DNA of 64,000 nucleotides from Paraspadella gotoi (Eukaryota; Chaetognatha): NCBI GenBank assembly GCA_051294375.1, contig CM119265.1, positions 22,902,099 to 22,966,098 of the forward strand, read 5' to 3'. Shown piece by piece: positions 40,289 to 51,658 of this stretch (position 1 is its first letter; each line of letters starts with the position of its first letter). The notes under the pieces were generated by a model. It saw only the letters and a program-made list of their open reading frames with translations, ran no database searches and was not told where the DNA came from. The position numbers and the translations under genes were made by a program.

Positions 40289-42886
40289 TAAAGAAACGTT
40301 TATCTCCCATTTCCCATTCGCCAGTCGCCACCTGTCTCACCTTCCCCTCCCAACTCCCCTTCACGTTACCTTGATCTCCTTCCCCACGTGAACGAGCCTC
40401 AGCAAGACGTCCTTCGTGACATCCTTCTCCGGGTCCGCTACTCTCACGGACAGGGCCTCTTCCAGCGAGTCCAACGGGTAGAGGTAGATCCGCTGCGGGA
40501 TGGCGTTCTCGTAATTCTCGCCGAGTAAAGAACGGAGGCTGGCGTAGAGTTTGCGCGCCTCTTGAAAGTTGGTCGGAGGATCGGAGAGAACGAAGTCGCC
40601 GTGGAAACTGTGTGGGTGTTGGTTAAGCATTATGCAATAATCGAATCTAGAAGATGGAGAAAGATTGATTGATTAATAGACGTATTTATTGATTTAGTTA
40701 CAAATTAATACATTGTCCATCCTCGTTCGGCCAATCCCATTGGCTCAGAGGGGGAACGCACCATCCCAGGTGTTGTGTTCCATCCACAGTCCTAAGGACT
40801 TCCCTCTGCGAGGTGAGCTCTCTACAATAAATACCGCTCATCACGTAGGCAAATGAGACCGTCCTAGGGTAACTGCACCAGTGACTGGAGGCTTCAGTGA
40901 GGGTCGGAATCCCCCAAAGCCAACAGTGAGATGCCCCATTCCAATGGGCGTCACAGGCAACCGGGATTATTGAATATTTGATCAATAGGCTATTTGATTG
41001 ACTGATTATTAATTTATCTACTGAAATATTGTTTAATTTATTCATTGATTATTTATTCGAATGATTGATTGATTGAATGATTGATTCCTCACGCCCACAA
41101 GTTTTACCTGCAGGAGAGATTGCTGTTGGTATCCGTATCGGACGAGTTGATCTGGAACTCTCCGCCTCCGGAGACGCTGAGGCCCGGGATGGCTTGAATG
41201 GTGATGTCCAACATCGCGCCGATGCTGGATCTGGTGGTTGAAGGTAATTTTTGAGACGGTAGGCGGGTGGTTGACAAACAAGTTTGAGCAAACAATGTCG
41301 GATCTACCTACGGAAATTAAGCGGTAATTAGCTAATGAGATGATAAATCACGATAATTCTTTCAATTTTTGATCCTAACTGATCATGTAACAGATCATAC
41401 CATACCAAACCAATGGCTGCGCCAATACATGTAAAAATCGCTTGCAAGGTATTAAACTGAACTGTTACTATGATACAAACAAATAATATTTTTAACTATT
41501 ATTATTTTTTAAACTTGCGTCATTTTTTTCACTTGCATCATTTTTTCAACTTGCATCATTTTTTCACTTCAGTTAATTAATTAATGAATAAATTAATTAA
41601 TGAAAATATTTATGAGTAAGCATAAATAATACGATTTCAATTCAATTCAATTCAATTCCACTCCTTGATTACATACTTTCCTACCTACACATAACATTTT
41701 ATCTCATTCTATCCTTCCAATTATGATTAATTCGAGTAATTAAGGGTTAAAATTCGTAAAAAGATTCATGTAAATGTGACTTATATTTTTTCCCTTTAAA
41801 CTCATTTCCACTTGCGCGATTCCATTGAAACTTTATACCCAGCTTCGTCACACACTTTTTTACCCACACACAAAATCTCATCTTAATCTATAAATCCAAT
41901 TTTAATTAATTAGAGAAATTGTGGGTTAAAACTGGTAAGAAGATTTTAGTAAAAGTGACATATTTTTTTCTATTTAAACCCATAGATAGACGGACGGACG
42001 TACATAATTTTTTTTGCACAATTTATCATAATTCGATATTCTCACCGTAGATGATAATAATGATTTACCGACAAGATTTTGAGGTAGGACCGACGGATCG
42101 ACAAAGTTAATTATAGAGTTGGAATCTCCTGATAAGCAGATCCGACCAAAAAAGAATAAAAAGAAGAAAGCACCAGGTTTGTCATTGATAATTATTGTTC
42201 TCGGGCAATGATCAACGTTATAAGATTGTTATAGTTATTATTTATTTGTTACGAGTTACTTTTTGGTCGGTCTGTCGATAGGGAAGGTTCTCTGGAAGTT
42301 AATAAACTCTCGATTGAAAGCTTTCAGTGTCTGGAGCCATTTTATGGAATTATCCTTTATTTGTAAGAAGGATTGAGGGCAATTAACCGTCCATAGCTTG
42401 TCCAAAGTCCACAGTCTTATTGAATAAATAATAATATAAACAATATAATGTATAATGATAATGATAATAATATAATAAAATGATATGAAATAATTTTCAC
42501 ATCCTACGTATCAATTTAATAAATACGTAATCACGAGATCGCACTGAAGATATGGACGTGCCAGCCAAGCAACTCCAACTCGCGCTTTCTCCCTGTCCTC
42601 ACTCTAATCCTAAGCCTTACTTTTTAACCCTTACCCCCGCTTCCCCTACCCGCCCAAAGATCTCTTACCTCTTGATGTCAGACTTGATCTGCCTTTCAAA
42701 AACGAAGACGGCCTTCGCGCCCTCTTCGATGCCCACGACGACGTGGCTCACGTCTTCGCGCGATTTCATCCGCTTCACGTTCTCCGGAAAGTCGAGTCCC
42801 TCGGGCTGCAGCGCCGACGGCGGCAGCGTGGAGAAGCGCGTCGTCGCCGAGTAAGTGAGACTCACCCGCTCCCAGTCGTCATTTTG
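37297..42886 (-). CDS. Stonustoxin-like (SNTX) protein with FN3 and GCC2/GCC3 repeats, 3' exons
   Basis: Nine minus-strand exons chain in phase: 42,886-42,669, 41,230-41,108, 40,607-40,370, 40,198-40,127, 40,039-39,747, 39,361-39,249, 39,058-38,780, 38,285-38,180 and 37,936-37,297. The first seven match the central and C-terminal parts of the SNTX family: the end of the MACPF/CDC-like domain, the linker with the HGDF-type motif, and the thioredoxin-like region. SNTX proteins include fish pore-forming cytolysins, but many animal relatives are not known venom components, so toxicity is not implied. The last two exons encode a fibronectin III domain and about four cysteine-rich GCC2/GCC3 (ephrin-receptor-like) repeats; a frame stop at 38,757 is skipped by a GTGAGC donor. 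One intron appears to be GC-AG (donor at 39,248-39,247), and the 87-bp intron at 40,040-40,126 is open in frame. The 5' exons lie at 46,271-46,842 beyond an assembly fold-back. A donor after 37,297 shows the 3' end is also missing. Confidence 0.8.
37981..38073 (-). repeat. Interspersed repeat 'R', inverted partner
   Basis: Nearly identical reverse complement of 38,411-38,506 over about 85 bp. The pair flanks the 106-bp FN3 exon (38,180-38,285), so the intervening 340 bp could form a stem-loop in the transcript. Confidence 0.85.
38411..38506 (+). repeat. Interspersed repeat 'R', forward copy
   Basis: Contains CCCCTGACTTTGGACAGG, then GGTGGTTTAAGGCCTCCATC and CTTACAAGATAATGA. Diverged copies are at 6,393-6,479 and 42,358-42,433. 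Confidence 0.85.
40712..40970. repeat. GC-rich intronic islet, possible SINE
   Basis: About 260 bp with roughly 55 percent GC inside an AT-rich intron of the SNTX-like gene. No in-phase exon is present. GGTCGGAATCCCC resembles a pol III B box, but I could not identify an A box. Confidence 0.3.
41514..41990. repeat. Short tandem and diverged tandem repeats in intron
   Basis: Three copies of an 18-20 bp CTTGCATCATTTTTTCA unit (41,514-41,572) and an (AATTC)n stretch (41,636-41,657) are followed by two diverged copies of a unit of about 185 bp (about 41,680-41,810 and 41,865-41,985). The two copies share ACCCACACA, AATCTCATCTTA and GGGTTAAAA. Confidence 0.6.
42358..42433 (-). repeat. Interspersed repeat 'R', diverged copy
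   Basis: Reverse orientation; TTGTAAGAA, CCTTGTCC-like and GTCCAAAGTC segments and the TTATT-rich end match the other copies at lower identity. Confidence 0.55.
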
Positions 42887-43269
42887 CTTCGATGGCGACG
42901 AGAAGATTAGATTTTTAATGAACAAAAACAAAATCCGAGCCTTGGAATATTAGCAGCCGCTTTTTTTTTTAAGGTTGAAAGAGTTTCACTGCGGGACAAA
43001 AAATCAGGGATATCTTCACGTGGCCGACGCACACTCGTCTGTTTGGCGTTCGAGGTCGCGAACCTTCGTTTCTGTCTGCTTCATAATTTTCCTTCCCCTT
43101 CTTCCCTCTCTTCTCTCCTACATCCTACTCCTTTTTTTCCGCCTTACCTCTTCTTCTCTCCTCCCTTTCCTCCACCCCACTTCTCGGCACTAAGGAATAA
43201 GAGATCAAGTCTCATGCGGCTGAACATGACTGTAAAGAGCACATGGCGAGACAACGAGGAGAACCGACG

Positions 43270-43690
43270 TGGAAAGAAAGAAAGAAAGATTAAAAAAAAG
43301 ACAAGAAAGGTTAGGAAAACTAAAAAAAAGATCAAGGATAGGGAAAGAAAAAGAAAAGATTGAGAAAGAAAAGAAGAAAGAAAGAAAAACAAGAAAGAAA
43401 GAAAGAAAGCAAAGCAAAGAAAGAAAGACAAAGAAAGAAAGAAAGAAAGAGAAAGACAAGAAGAAAGAAAGCAAGAGAAAAGAAAGCAAAGCAAAAGAAA
43501 GCAAAAGAAAAAGAAACGAAAACAAAAAAAAACGGCGACACACGAGAGAAAAAACAAAAAAAAAAAAAAAAAAAACAAAAAAAAAAAAAAAAAAAAAAAC
43601 AATAAAAAAAAAAAAAAAGGAAAAAAAAAAAAAAAATAAAAAAAATAAAAAAAAAAGGAAAGAAAAGAAAAGAAACGAAAAGCAAAAAAA
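43270..43690 (+). repeat. A-rich low-complexity tract
   Basis: (GAAA)n passing into nearly pure poly-A from about 43,553. The counterpart on the right arm (47,885-48,165) is shorter and shows no such poly-A, consistent with read error in this arm. Confidence 0.8.
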
Positions 43691-44882
43691 GTTGACTTAC
43701 ACATGTCCAAAAACAGCGAAGTTCACTCAAGTCTCGCAACATGAAATTGCGAGCCGACTGAGCGACTGAGCGAACTGAGCGTGTCTCGGGCCACAACTGA
43801 CGTCGGAGTCAAAGCTTTCTGGCCGCGTTGCGTCTGCGTGATCATCAACCATGGTCCGTGTTTGAATGGGATATAAAGCCGTAAAATCGTTTGCCCCTTT
43901 CTGCGTCGCGTTGACATCCAACCATTGGTCCGCTGGCAGAATGGATGAAAGCGCTTCAAATTGCGTATTATTTACATGTTCAGGCGGTCGATTTTTACCT
44001 CAGGTATTCGATTTACTTTTCCTAGAAAGTTAGAAGACTGTGTAACATTTTTGTTTATCGCGAGTCGCCATAGCGACCGTAGGTCTGCCTCACGTAAGAT
44101 CCCCTTCAATTATTCATTCGCGACTCAATCCCCGGAGATACTAACATCTCTTGTAAACTAAGCAGTTAAAACTAAACTTAAAATATAAAATGATATTACA
44201 TATTACATAATTATTACCATATAAAATAGTAATATACATATAAAATACATAAAATCTAGATACTAAAAATACCGGATAATGTATAGCGTCTTGGGTGAAT
44301 TATTCACGAAGGTAATCAGTATTCAGTTCTCGTCGGTTTAACGAATCACTCAATTAAAAAAGTAATGCATAAAATATTCGTATTAATAAATGAAGGACGA
44401 CCCTAATCTAATTTTATTGTCGCGTTACAAATATACGACGGCCGTAGAATAGCGCGATTTAAACTAAATGTTAGTTTAACTTTTTTTTTACCCAAAATGG
44501 ACGCCCCGTATCGGATCTTTTTTGTTTATTTTATCTGCCAAAATACGGGTAACGATGCATATTATCGCAACGGTTCGACATAGAAAGGGAAAAGGGGGGG
44601 GGGAAAAAGAAAAAGTGGAAAAGCGGGAAGAAGATTAACGGAAAAATATGGAAACAAAAAAAAGTAACCAATAATGAAAAAAAATTTAAAAAGGAAAAAG
44701 AAAACGTCTTACTAAACACGAAGACAGCTGAGCCAGAAAAAAAAAACGAATGACAACGGGGAAAAGATAAGAACAAAAAGGAAGGAAAAAGAGCAAAGAA
44801 AATTATAACGGCAAAGAAATGATTTTAAAAAAATAAGAAAAACATTTTCTCTTCTCCTTAGCTCCCGTTCTCTCGAGCGACC

Positions 44883-45565
44883 CGGCATGTTCATGGCCGA
44901 GAAGTGGAGTCTGTCGTATTGGCGTGTAGGACGCCGTATCTCCGCGACGTAATTACGAGCGCCGCCGGAAGAAAAGAATTATTCTGCGGAGCCGACTTTG
45001 GAACAAGAGACGTTGGACATCCCTCCATTGTCACCAATGCCTTTCAAGTCTTCTCACCTAGAGTAGGAGAAGACACAACAGATGAGAGAGAGATGAGAGA
45101 TGAGAAATAATATTATAGTATATATATATATATATATATATTGATATATATATCATATATATATACATTATATATAATATTATGCGCTTGAATTAACTTA
45201 CAATTTATTAATTCACTGATTTTCACAGAGTTGATGATTTATTTGTTCTGTATAGTTTAATTCGGTTGAATTTATTCAATTATCAATTGATATGACTGAT
45301 TGCATTGCTGGATTGATTATTGATTCCCTTCCTAATCTGCATTGATTGATTTATTAATTGATTGTTTGATTGTTTGATTGATTGATTTTTGATTGAATGA
45401 TTGATCTGATTGATCCTCTTTTTCTTGCCTGCGAGATACCTCGCGTTGGCGACGATATTGATGACAAAGAAATCTCTTCTCACTCGATGTCTACCTGAAA
45501 GATCATTCAGTCCGTTGCGGTCGCAGGTCAAGGGCCCGCCAACTACCTCGCCGATTTTCAGGTGG
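44883..45565 (+). pseudogene. Broken inverted copies of the two 5' SNTX-like exons
   Basis: Segments 44,883-45,075 and 45,421-45,560 resemble 46,674-46,842 and 46,271-46,403 in opposite orientation, with several frame-destroying indels and in-frame stops. They sit on the opposite strand from the downstream exons of the same gene, so they cannot be used by it. I read them as an assembly artefact and not as a second gene. Confidence 0.65.
45117..45180. repeat. (AT)n microsatellite
   Basis: AT/TATA repeat of about 60 bp; its counterpart in the other arm is at 46,632-46,658. Confidence 0.9.
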
Positions 45566-45913
45566 GTTTTTCCCCCCTCCCTCCCTTCTCCCCCCACGAG
45601 TGATTTTTCCTCATCTTGAGTTCCTTAAACTGGCTTTTTAGTCGTCCTCTCTAATATGTATTCTATATTCCTTTCTTTTACGACAAATCAATCGCGTAAT
45701 CATTCATCAAATGACCACTATTCGATTTAATCCAATTAAATAAAATCGATAATTTTTATTTATTCAATCAATCATCAATCAATAAAAAAAATGAATTTTA
45801 AAAAAAAACAACAATCCGTGGGAAAACACTTCGCCGATCTACAGGCCATCGTTTTGGCCGAAGATATTGATATGAAATCTCTCTCTCTCCTCTCTCTCTC
45901 CTCTCTCTTCTCT

Positions 45914-45981
<68 letters not shown>

Positions 45982-46004
45982 TAAACTTGTTAGTGTCTCG
46001 TCAA

Positions 46005-46029
46005 NNNNNNNNNNNNNNNNNNNNNNNNN
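46005..46029. other. Assembly gap, exactly 25 N
   Basis: Twenty-five N at the centre of the inverted arms 42,930-46,004 and 46,030-48,460. Confidence 0.99.
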
Positions 46030-46270
46030 AATTCATTTTTTTATTGATTGATTGATTGATTGAATAAATAAAAATTATCGATTTTATTTATTGGATTATC
46101 GAATAGTGTCATTTGATTGATAGATTACGCGATTGATTTGTCGTAAAAGAAAGGAATATAGAATCCATAATTAGAGAGGACGAAGCGGTAAAAAGCCAGT
46201 TAAGGAACTCGAAGATGAGGAAAGAATCACTCGTGGGGGAGAAGGGAGGGAGGGGGGAAAAACCCACGCT

Positions 46271-46627
46271 GAAAATCGGCGAGGATATTGGCGGCGCCCT
46301 GTGACCTGCGACCAGCTAGGGACCGGACATGAATGATGCTTTCAGGTAGACATCGAGTGAGAAGAGATTTCCTTTGTCATCAATATCGTCGCCAACGAGG
46401 TATCTCGCAAGAAAAAAGGATCAATCAATCAATCAATCAATCAAAATCAATAAATCAATCAAACAATCAATCAATCAATCAATCAATCAGGAAGGAATCA
46501 ATAAATCAATCCAGCAATCAAGCAGTCATTCAATTGAAAATTGAATAAATCAACGAATTAAACTATCAAACAATAAATCAATCAACTCGTGTGAATCAGT
46601 GAATTAATCAATTTTAATTAATTTCAA

Positions 46628-46662
<35 letters not shown>

Positions 46663-46842
46663 CTCTTTTTTACTCTGTGGAAGACTTAAAAGCATTGGTG
46701 ACAATGGGGGAGTCCAACGTCTCTCTGTTCCAAAGTCCGGCTCCGAGAATAATTCTTTTTCCGGCGGCGTCGTAATAGTCGCCGAGACGATACGGCGTCC
46801 CTAACGCCGGGATGATCATCGGCTCCTCCGAGAAAACCGGTG
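46271..46842 (-). CDS. SNTX-like gene, 5' exons
   Basis: Two minus-strand exon candidates. The first, 46,842-46,674, follows a TTCTGCTTCAG acceptor, is fully open and matches the start of the SNTX-family MACPF/CDC-like domain. The second, about 46,403-46,271, begins in the expected frame but has a stop and length differences near the gap, as expected of low-quality sequence. They share the strand and family of the exons from 42,886 down, so they are very likely the missing N-terminal part of that gene. Intervening exons probably lie in the gap. A start codon may be the in-frame ATG near the beginning of the first exon. I have not attempted to join the parts. Confidence 0.65.
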
Positions 46843-47654
46843 CTGAAGCAGAAGAAGAAAAGTGTTTTTCTTATTTTTTTAAATCTTCTTTCTTTCTTTC
46901 TCTTTTTCTTCTTTTTGTTCTTTCTTTTTCCCCTTTCATTCTTTTTTTTCGCTTTCTCGCTTCTTCGTGTTTATAGACGTTTCTCTTTTTCCTTTTTAAA
47001 TTTTTTTCATTATTGGTTACTTTTTTTTGTTTCCATTTTTCCGTTATTCTCCTCACTTTCTTTCCCCCCCTTTCTTTCTATTTCGAACCTTGCGATAAAT
47101 GCATCTTACCTATTTTGCAGATAAATAGAACAAAAAGATCCGTACGGGCGTCATTTTGGGTAAAAAAAAAAGTTAAACTAACATCTTAGTTTAAATCCCT
47201 ATTCTACGGCCTCGTAATTTTTTTTGTAACGCGACAATAAAATTAATTGGGTCGTCCTTCCATTATTATACGACTATTTTATGTTACTTTTTAATTAGTT
47301 TCGTTAAACCGACGAGAACTGAATACTGATACTCGTGAATAATTCACCAAGCGCTATACATTATCGTATTTTTAGTATTAATTTTATGTATTTTATATGT
47401 ATATTATATTTTATATGTATAATTATGTAAATATGTAATATCATTTTATTATTTAGTTTATTTTACTGCTTAGTTACAAGAGATGTTAGTTCTTCGGGGA
47501 TTGAGTCGCGAATGAATAATTAAGGGATCTACGTGAGCCAGACCTACGGTCGCTATGGCGACCGCGATAACAAAAATGTTACACAGTCTTCTAACTTTCT
47601 AGGAAAAGTAAATCGAATCCTGAGGTATCGACCTAACTGTATATCGCAATTTGA

Positions 47655-47850
47655 CGCTTTCATCCATTCTGCACGGACCATGGTTGATGTCACGCGACCA
47701 GAAGGGCAACGTTTTACGGCTTTCATCCATTCAACACGGACCATGGTTGATGTCACGCAACGCAACGCCGGCCAGAAGCTTTGACTCCGACGTCAGTTGT
47801 GGCCCGAGACACGCTCAGTCGCTCAGTCGCTCAGTCGCTCGCGAATTTCA
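47655..47850. promoter_or_regulatory. Possible bidirectional promoter with 62-bp tandem repeat
   Basis: GC-rich DNA between the divergent SNTX-like and galactosyltransferase genes. It has two tandem copies of a 62-bp unit (each with CTTTCATCCATTC and CACGGACCATGGTTGATGTC) followed by three CGCTCAGT repeats. The left inverted arm holds a single noisy version near 43,745-43,950. Promoter role is inferred from position and composition only. Confidence 0.3.
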
Positions 47851-48204
47851 TGTTCGAGACTTGATGAACTTGCTTTTTGACATTAAGATTTCTTTCGCTT
47901 TTCTTTTCTTTCTTTTACTTATGTTTTTCTTTTCGCTTTTTTTTCTTTCTTTCTTTTGCTTTCTTTTGCTTTGCTTTCTTTTCTTTCTTTCTTTCTTCTT
48001 TCTTTCTCTTCTTTCTTTCTTTCTTTCTTTCTTCTTTCTTTCTTTCTTTCTTTCTTTCTTTTTTTCTTTCTTTCTTCTTTTCTTTTCTCTTTTCTTTTCT
48101 TTCCTATCCCTTATCTTTTTTTTAGTTTTCTACCTTTCTTTCTTTTTTTATCTTTCTTTCTTTCCTCCACTCGTTCTCCTCTTGTCTCCCATTCTCTTTA
48201 CAGT

Positions 48205-50338
48205 CATGTCTCAGCCCATGAGACTTGATCTCTTATTCCTTTGCCGAGAAGGGGGTGGAGGAGGAGGAGAGAGAAGAGGAGGCGGAAAAGGAGTAGGATG
48301 TAGGAGAGAAGAGAGGGAAGAAGGGGAGGAAATTATGAGCAGACGAAACGACTCGAACCCAAAACACGAGTGTGCCGCCCACCCCTTTTTTTTCCAGTGA
48401 AACTCTTTCACTTAAAAAAAAAAGCGGCTGCTATATTTTCACAGCTCGGATTTTTTTTTCTTAACTTTTTCCCTAAACTTCCCTCGAGATTTTAAAATGT
48501 TTTTCGGAGTCTCGTGGAAAGAGCAAACATTATCGTCTTCCTACTCCTCCTCCTCCTCCTCCTCCTCTTGCTCTTCCTCACGACGATAACAACGTTGCTC
48601 ACAAAACAGTGAGACGCAATCAACTGTAGAAAACCCGCCGGTTGTTTTGTTTTCTTCTGATGTCGAAAATGCGAATTCGAGAACCGACGATTCTCAACGT
48701 GTAACGGAAAAAAAAAAACAAAACAAAAACATAAAGTAAACAAACGAATGAAACGAAATCGATGAAGGAAAAACGACTAATGAAAGCCGCGAGGTGAATA
48801 TGCACAATTGCACAAAACAGGAACAAAAAAAACATAAACTAATGAAATTAGTTAAACGATGACCGACCGAAGACAGCTTTGCGATAAATGAAACGAAACC
48901 TAAACAAACTCATGAAAGGAAACCGATGAACGAATGAACGAATGAACGAAACAGAGGAACGACGCAGACGAACGATCGAGGTGAACAAACTGAGGACGAT
49001 GACGAAGTTGCGTTTTCGACGTCGACGGAAGAGCGTCTACTGCGCCGTCGTCGCCGTCGCCGTCGTCGTCGTCGTCGCCGTCTTATCCCGCGGTTGGGGA
49101 GAGACCAAGTGGAGCCCTACCAATGACGTCTTCAGGAAAGGTGCGGAAGTGGACGAGAGTCGGGATCGCGTCGATGATCGAGATGATGGAGATTGGAGAA
49201 GAGCTCGTCAAAGAGATTAAAAAGAGATTAAAACTTATAGAAAGTAAAAATTTCAGTTTTTGCTTTCTGTTCCATTTCTCTACAGTCATGTCTCAGCCCA
49301 TGAGACTTGATCTCTTATTCCTTTGCCGAGAAGGGGGTGGAGGAGGAGGAGAAGGAAAGGAGGCGGAAAAGGAGGAGGAATTCGGAGAGGAAGAGAGGGA
49401 AGAAGGGGAGGAAATTATGAGCAGACGAAACGACTCGAACCCAAAACACGAGTGGCCGCCCACCCCTTTTTTTTCCAGTGAAACTCTTTCACTTAAAAAA
49501 AAAAGCTGCTGCTATATTTTCACAGCTCGGATTTTTTTTTCTTAACTTTTTCCCTAAACTTCCCTCGAGATTTTAAAATGTTTTTCGGAGTCTCGTGGAA
49601 AGAGCAAACTATTATTCTACCTCCTCCTCCTCCTCCTCCTCTCCTCCTCTTGCTCTTCCTCACGACGATAACAACGTTGCTCACAAATCAGTGAGACGCA
49701 ATCAACTGTAGAAAACCCGCCGTTGTTTTGTTTTCTTCTGATGTCGAAAATGCGAATTCGACAACCGATTCTCAACGTGTACGGAAAAAAAAACAAAAAC
49801 AAAAAACATAAAGTAAACAAACGAATGAAACGAAATCGATGAAGGAAAAACGACTAATGAAAGCCGCGAGTGGAATATGCACAATTGCACAAAACAGGAA
49901 AAAAAAAAAACATAAACTAATGAAATTAGTTAATACGATGACCGACTCGAAGACAGCTTTGCGATAAATTGAAACGGAAACCTAAACAAACTCAGAAAGA
50001 AACCGATGAACGAATGAACGAATGAACGAAACAGAGGAACGACGCAGACGAACGATCGAGGTGAACAAACTGAGGACGATGACGAAGTTGCGTTTTCGAC
50101 GTCGACGGAAGAGCGTCTACTGCGCCGTCGTCGCCGTCGCCGTCGTCGTCGTCGTCGCCGTCTTATCCCGCGGTTGGGGAGAGACCAAGTGAGCCTACCA
50201 ATGACGTCTTCAGGAAAGGTCGAAGTGACGAGAGTCGGGATCGCGTCGATGATCGAGATGATGGAGATTGGAGAAGAGCTCGTCAAAGAGATTAAAAAGA
50301 GATTAAAACTTATAGAAAGTAAAAATTTCAGTTTTTGA
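48205..50338. repeat. Direct duplication, two copies
   Basis: Segment 48,205-49,270 is repeated at 49,285-50,338 in the same orientation with small indels. Each copy contains the GTGAAACTCTTTCAC segment, CTCCTCCTC repeats, ATGAACGA repeats and the galactosyltransferase membrane-anchor exon. The first copy is the cleaner one. Confidence 0.85.
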
Positions 50339-51614
50339 AAAAAAAAAATGGAAAATAACATTGATCTGGCATTCTGTTATCTCACTAAACCTTGAAATAT
50401 ATTAATGAAATTTTTTTTTCATTCTCCAAGACATTATACTAAACTAATGAATATAAAAGAAATTACAATATTTGTTACAAATTTTTTTTCACAATGGGTT
50501 TAAATTTGAATTATCAATAAGAGGGTAAAAATTCTGCAAAAAAAGCTGCTGGAAATCAAGCGCACCAGTTGTTATGATGTAAAGTATTTCTCAATTTGTT
50601 ATATAGGAACATAAACGTCAGGGAATTTTTTAACTAATGAAATGATCAAATATCAATCATATTGAGTCAGTTAAGAGTAATAACAAATATTTCACTCTGA
50701 TTTGAAATCCGAGTAATGAATATGTAATATTGATAATTGACATCAGTTTATGAGAATCACGCGTATTTTTATTTTTTTTAATGTTTTTAAACCTTAATTC
50801 GTTTTCTTATTATTCCATGGATGGTATGTGTTATGAGGACAAAAAACTTTTTTGAAAGTACTAAAATGAAATTGAAAAAAACCAAATTTATCATTACTCT
50901 CGACNNNNNNNNNNNNNNNNNNNNNNNNNGAGAAAAAAAAATGGAAAATAACTGATTGGATTCCTGTTATCTACTAAACCTTGAAATATATTAATGAAAT
51001 TTTTTTTTCATGCTTCCAAGACATTATACTAACTAATGAAATAAAAGAAATTACAATATTTGTTACAAATTTTTTTTCACAATGGGTTTAAATTTGAATT
51101 ATCAAATAAGGAGGTAAAAATTCTGCAAAAAAAGCTGCTGGAAATCAAGCGCACCAGTTGTTATGATGTAAAGTATTCTCAATTTGTTATATAGGAACAT
51201 AAACGTCAGGGAATTTTTTAACTAATGAAATGATCAAATATCAATCATATTGAGTCAGTTAAGAGTAATAACAAATATTTCACTCTGATTTGAAATCCGA
51301 GTAATGAATATGTAATATTGATAATTGACATCAGTTTATGCAGAAATCCGGCTCATTTTTTTTTTTTTCATTTTTCCTTTAATTTGAGGTTATAACTTTT
51401 ATTGTCTTCTTCTCGTTTAACTAACCATGAGGCTTTCTTCCCAACTTACCTTCTTACTTACCCATATATGTCTTTTGTCTTCTTGCGCAGATCTCAACGC
51501 TTATCCATTCCAATTCAAGATGAATCCGAGAAAAGTTTGCGAAACAAGAGGGTAAATAATTAAATGTCTCAAAAAAAATAATAATATAACATATTTAACT
51601 TTAGAAAATTTGTT

Positions 51615-51658
<44 letters not shown>

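Larger units (their letters stand above)
42930..46004. repeat. Inverted arm, left (error-rich copy of 46,030-48,460)
   Basis: Reverse complement of 46,030-48,460 with many indels. It starts 45 bp from an SNTX-like exon and ends at a 25-N gap. Broken copies of the two 5' SNTX-like exons lie inside it on the wrong strand relative to the rest of the gene. It is most likely a raw-read extension that folded back, not a genomic palindrome. Confidence 0.75.

Noticed and set aside
48340-48365. tRNA-like B box (GGTTCGAGTC on the minus strand) in the repeated segment at 42.95, 48.35 and 49.43 kb
   Set aside because: No A box or cloverleaf could be drawn, and the copies are probably assembly duplicates.
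51427-51551. Start of the galactosyltransferase at 51,427 with a signal-like segment
   Set aside because: The apparent hydrophobic start is the pyrimidine tract of an acceptor at 51,490. The membrane-anchor exon at 48,999-49,140 joins in the correct phase.
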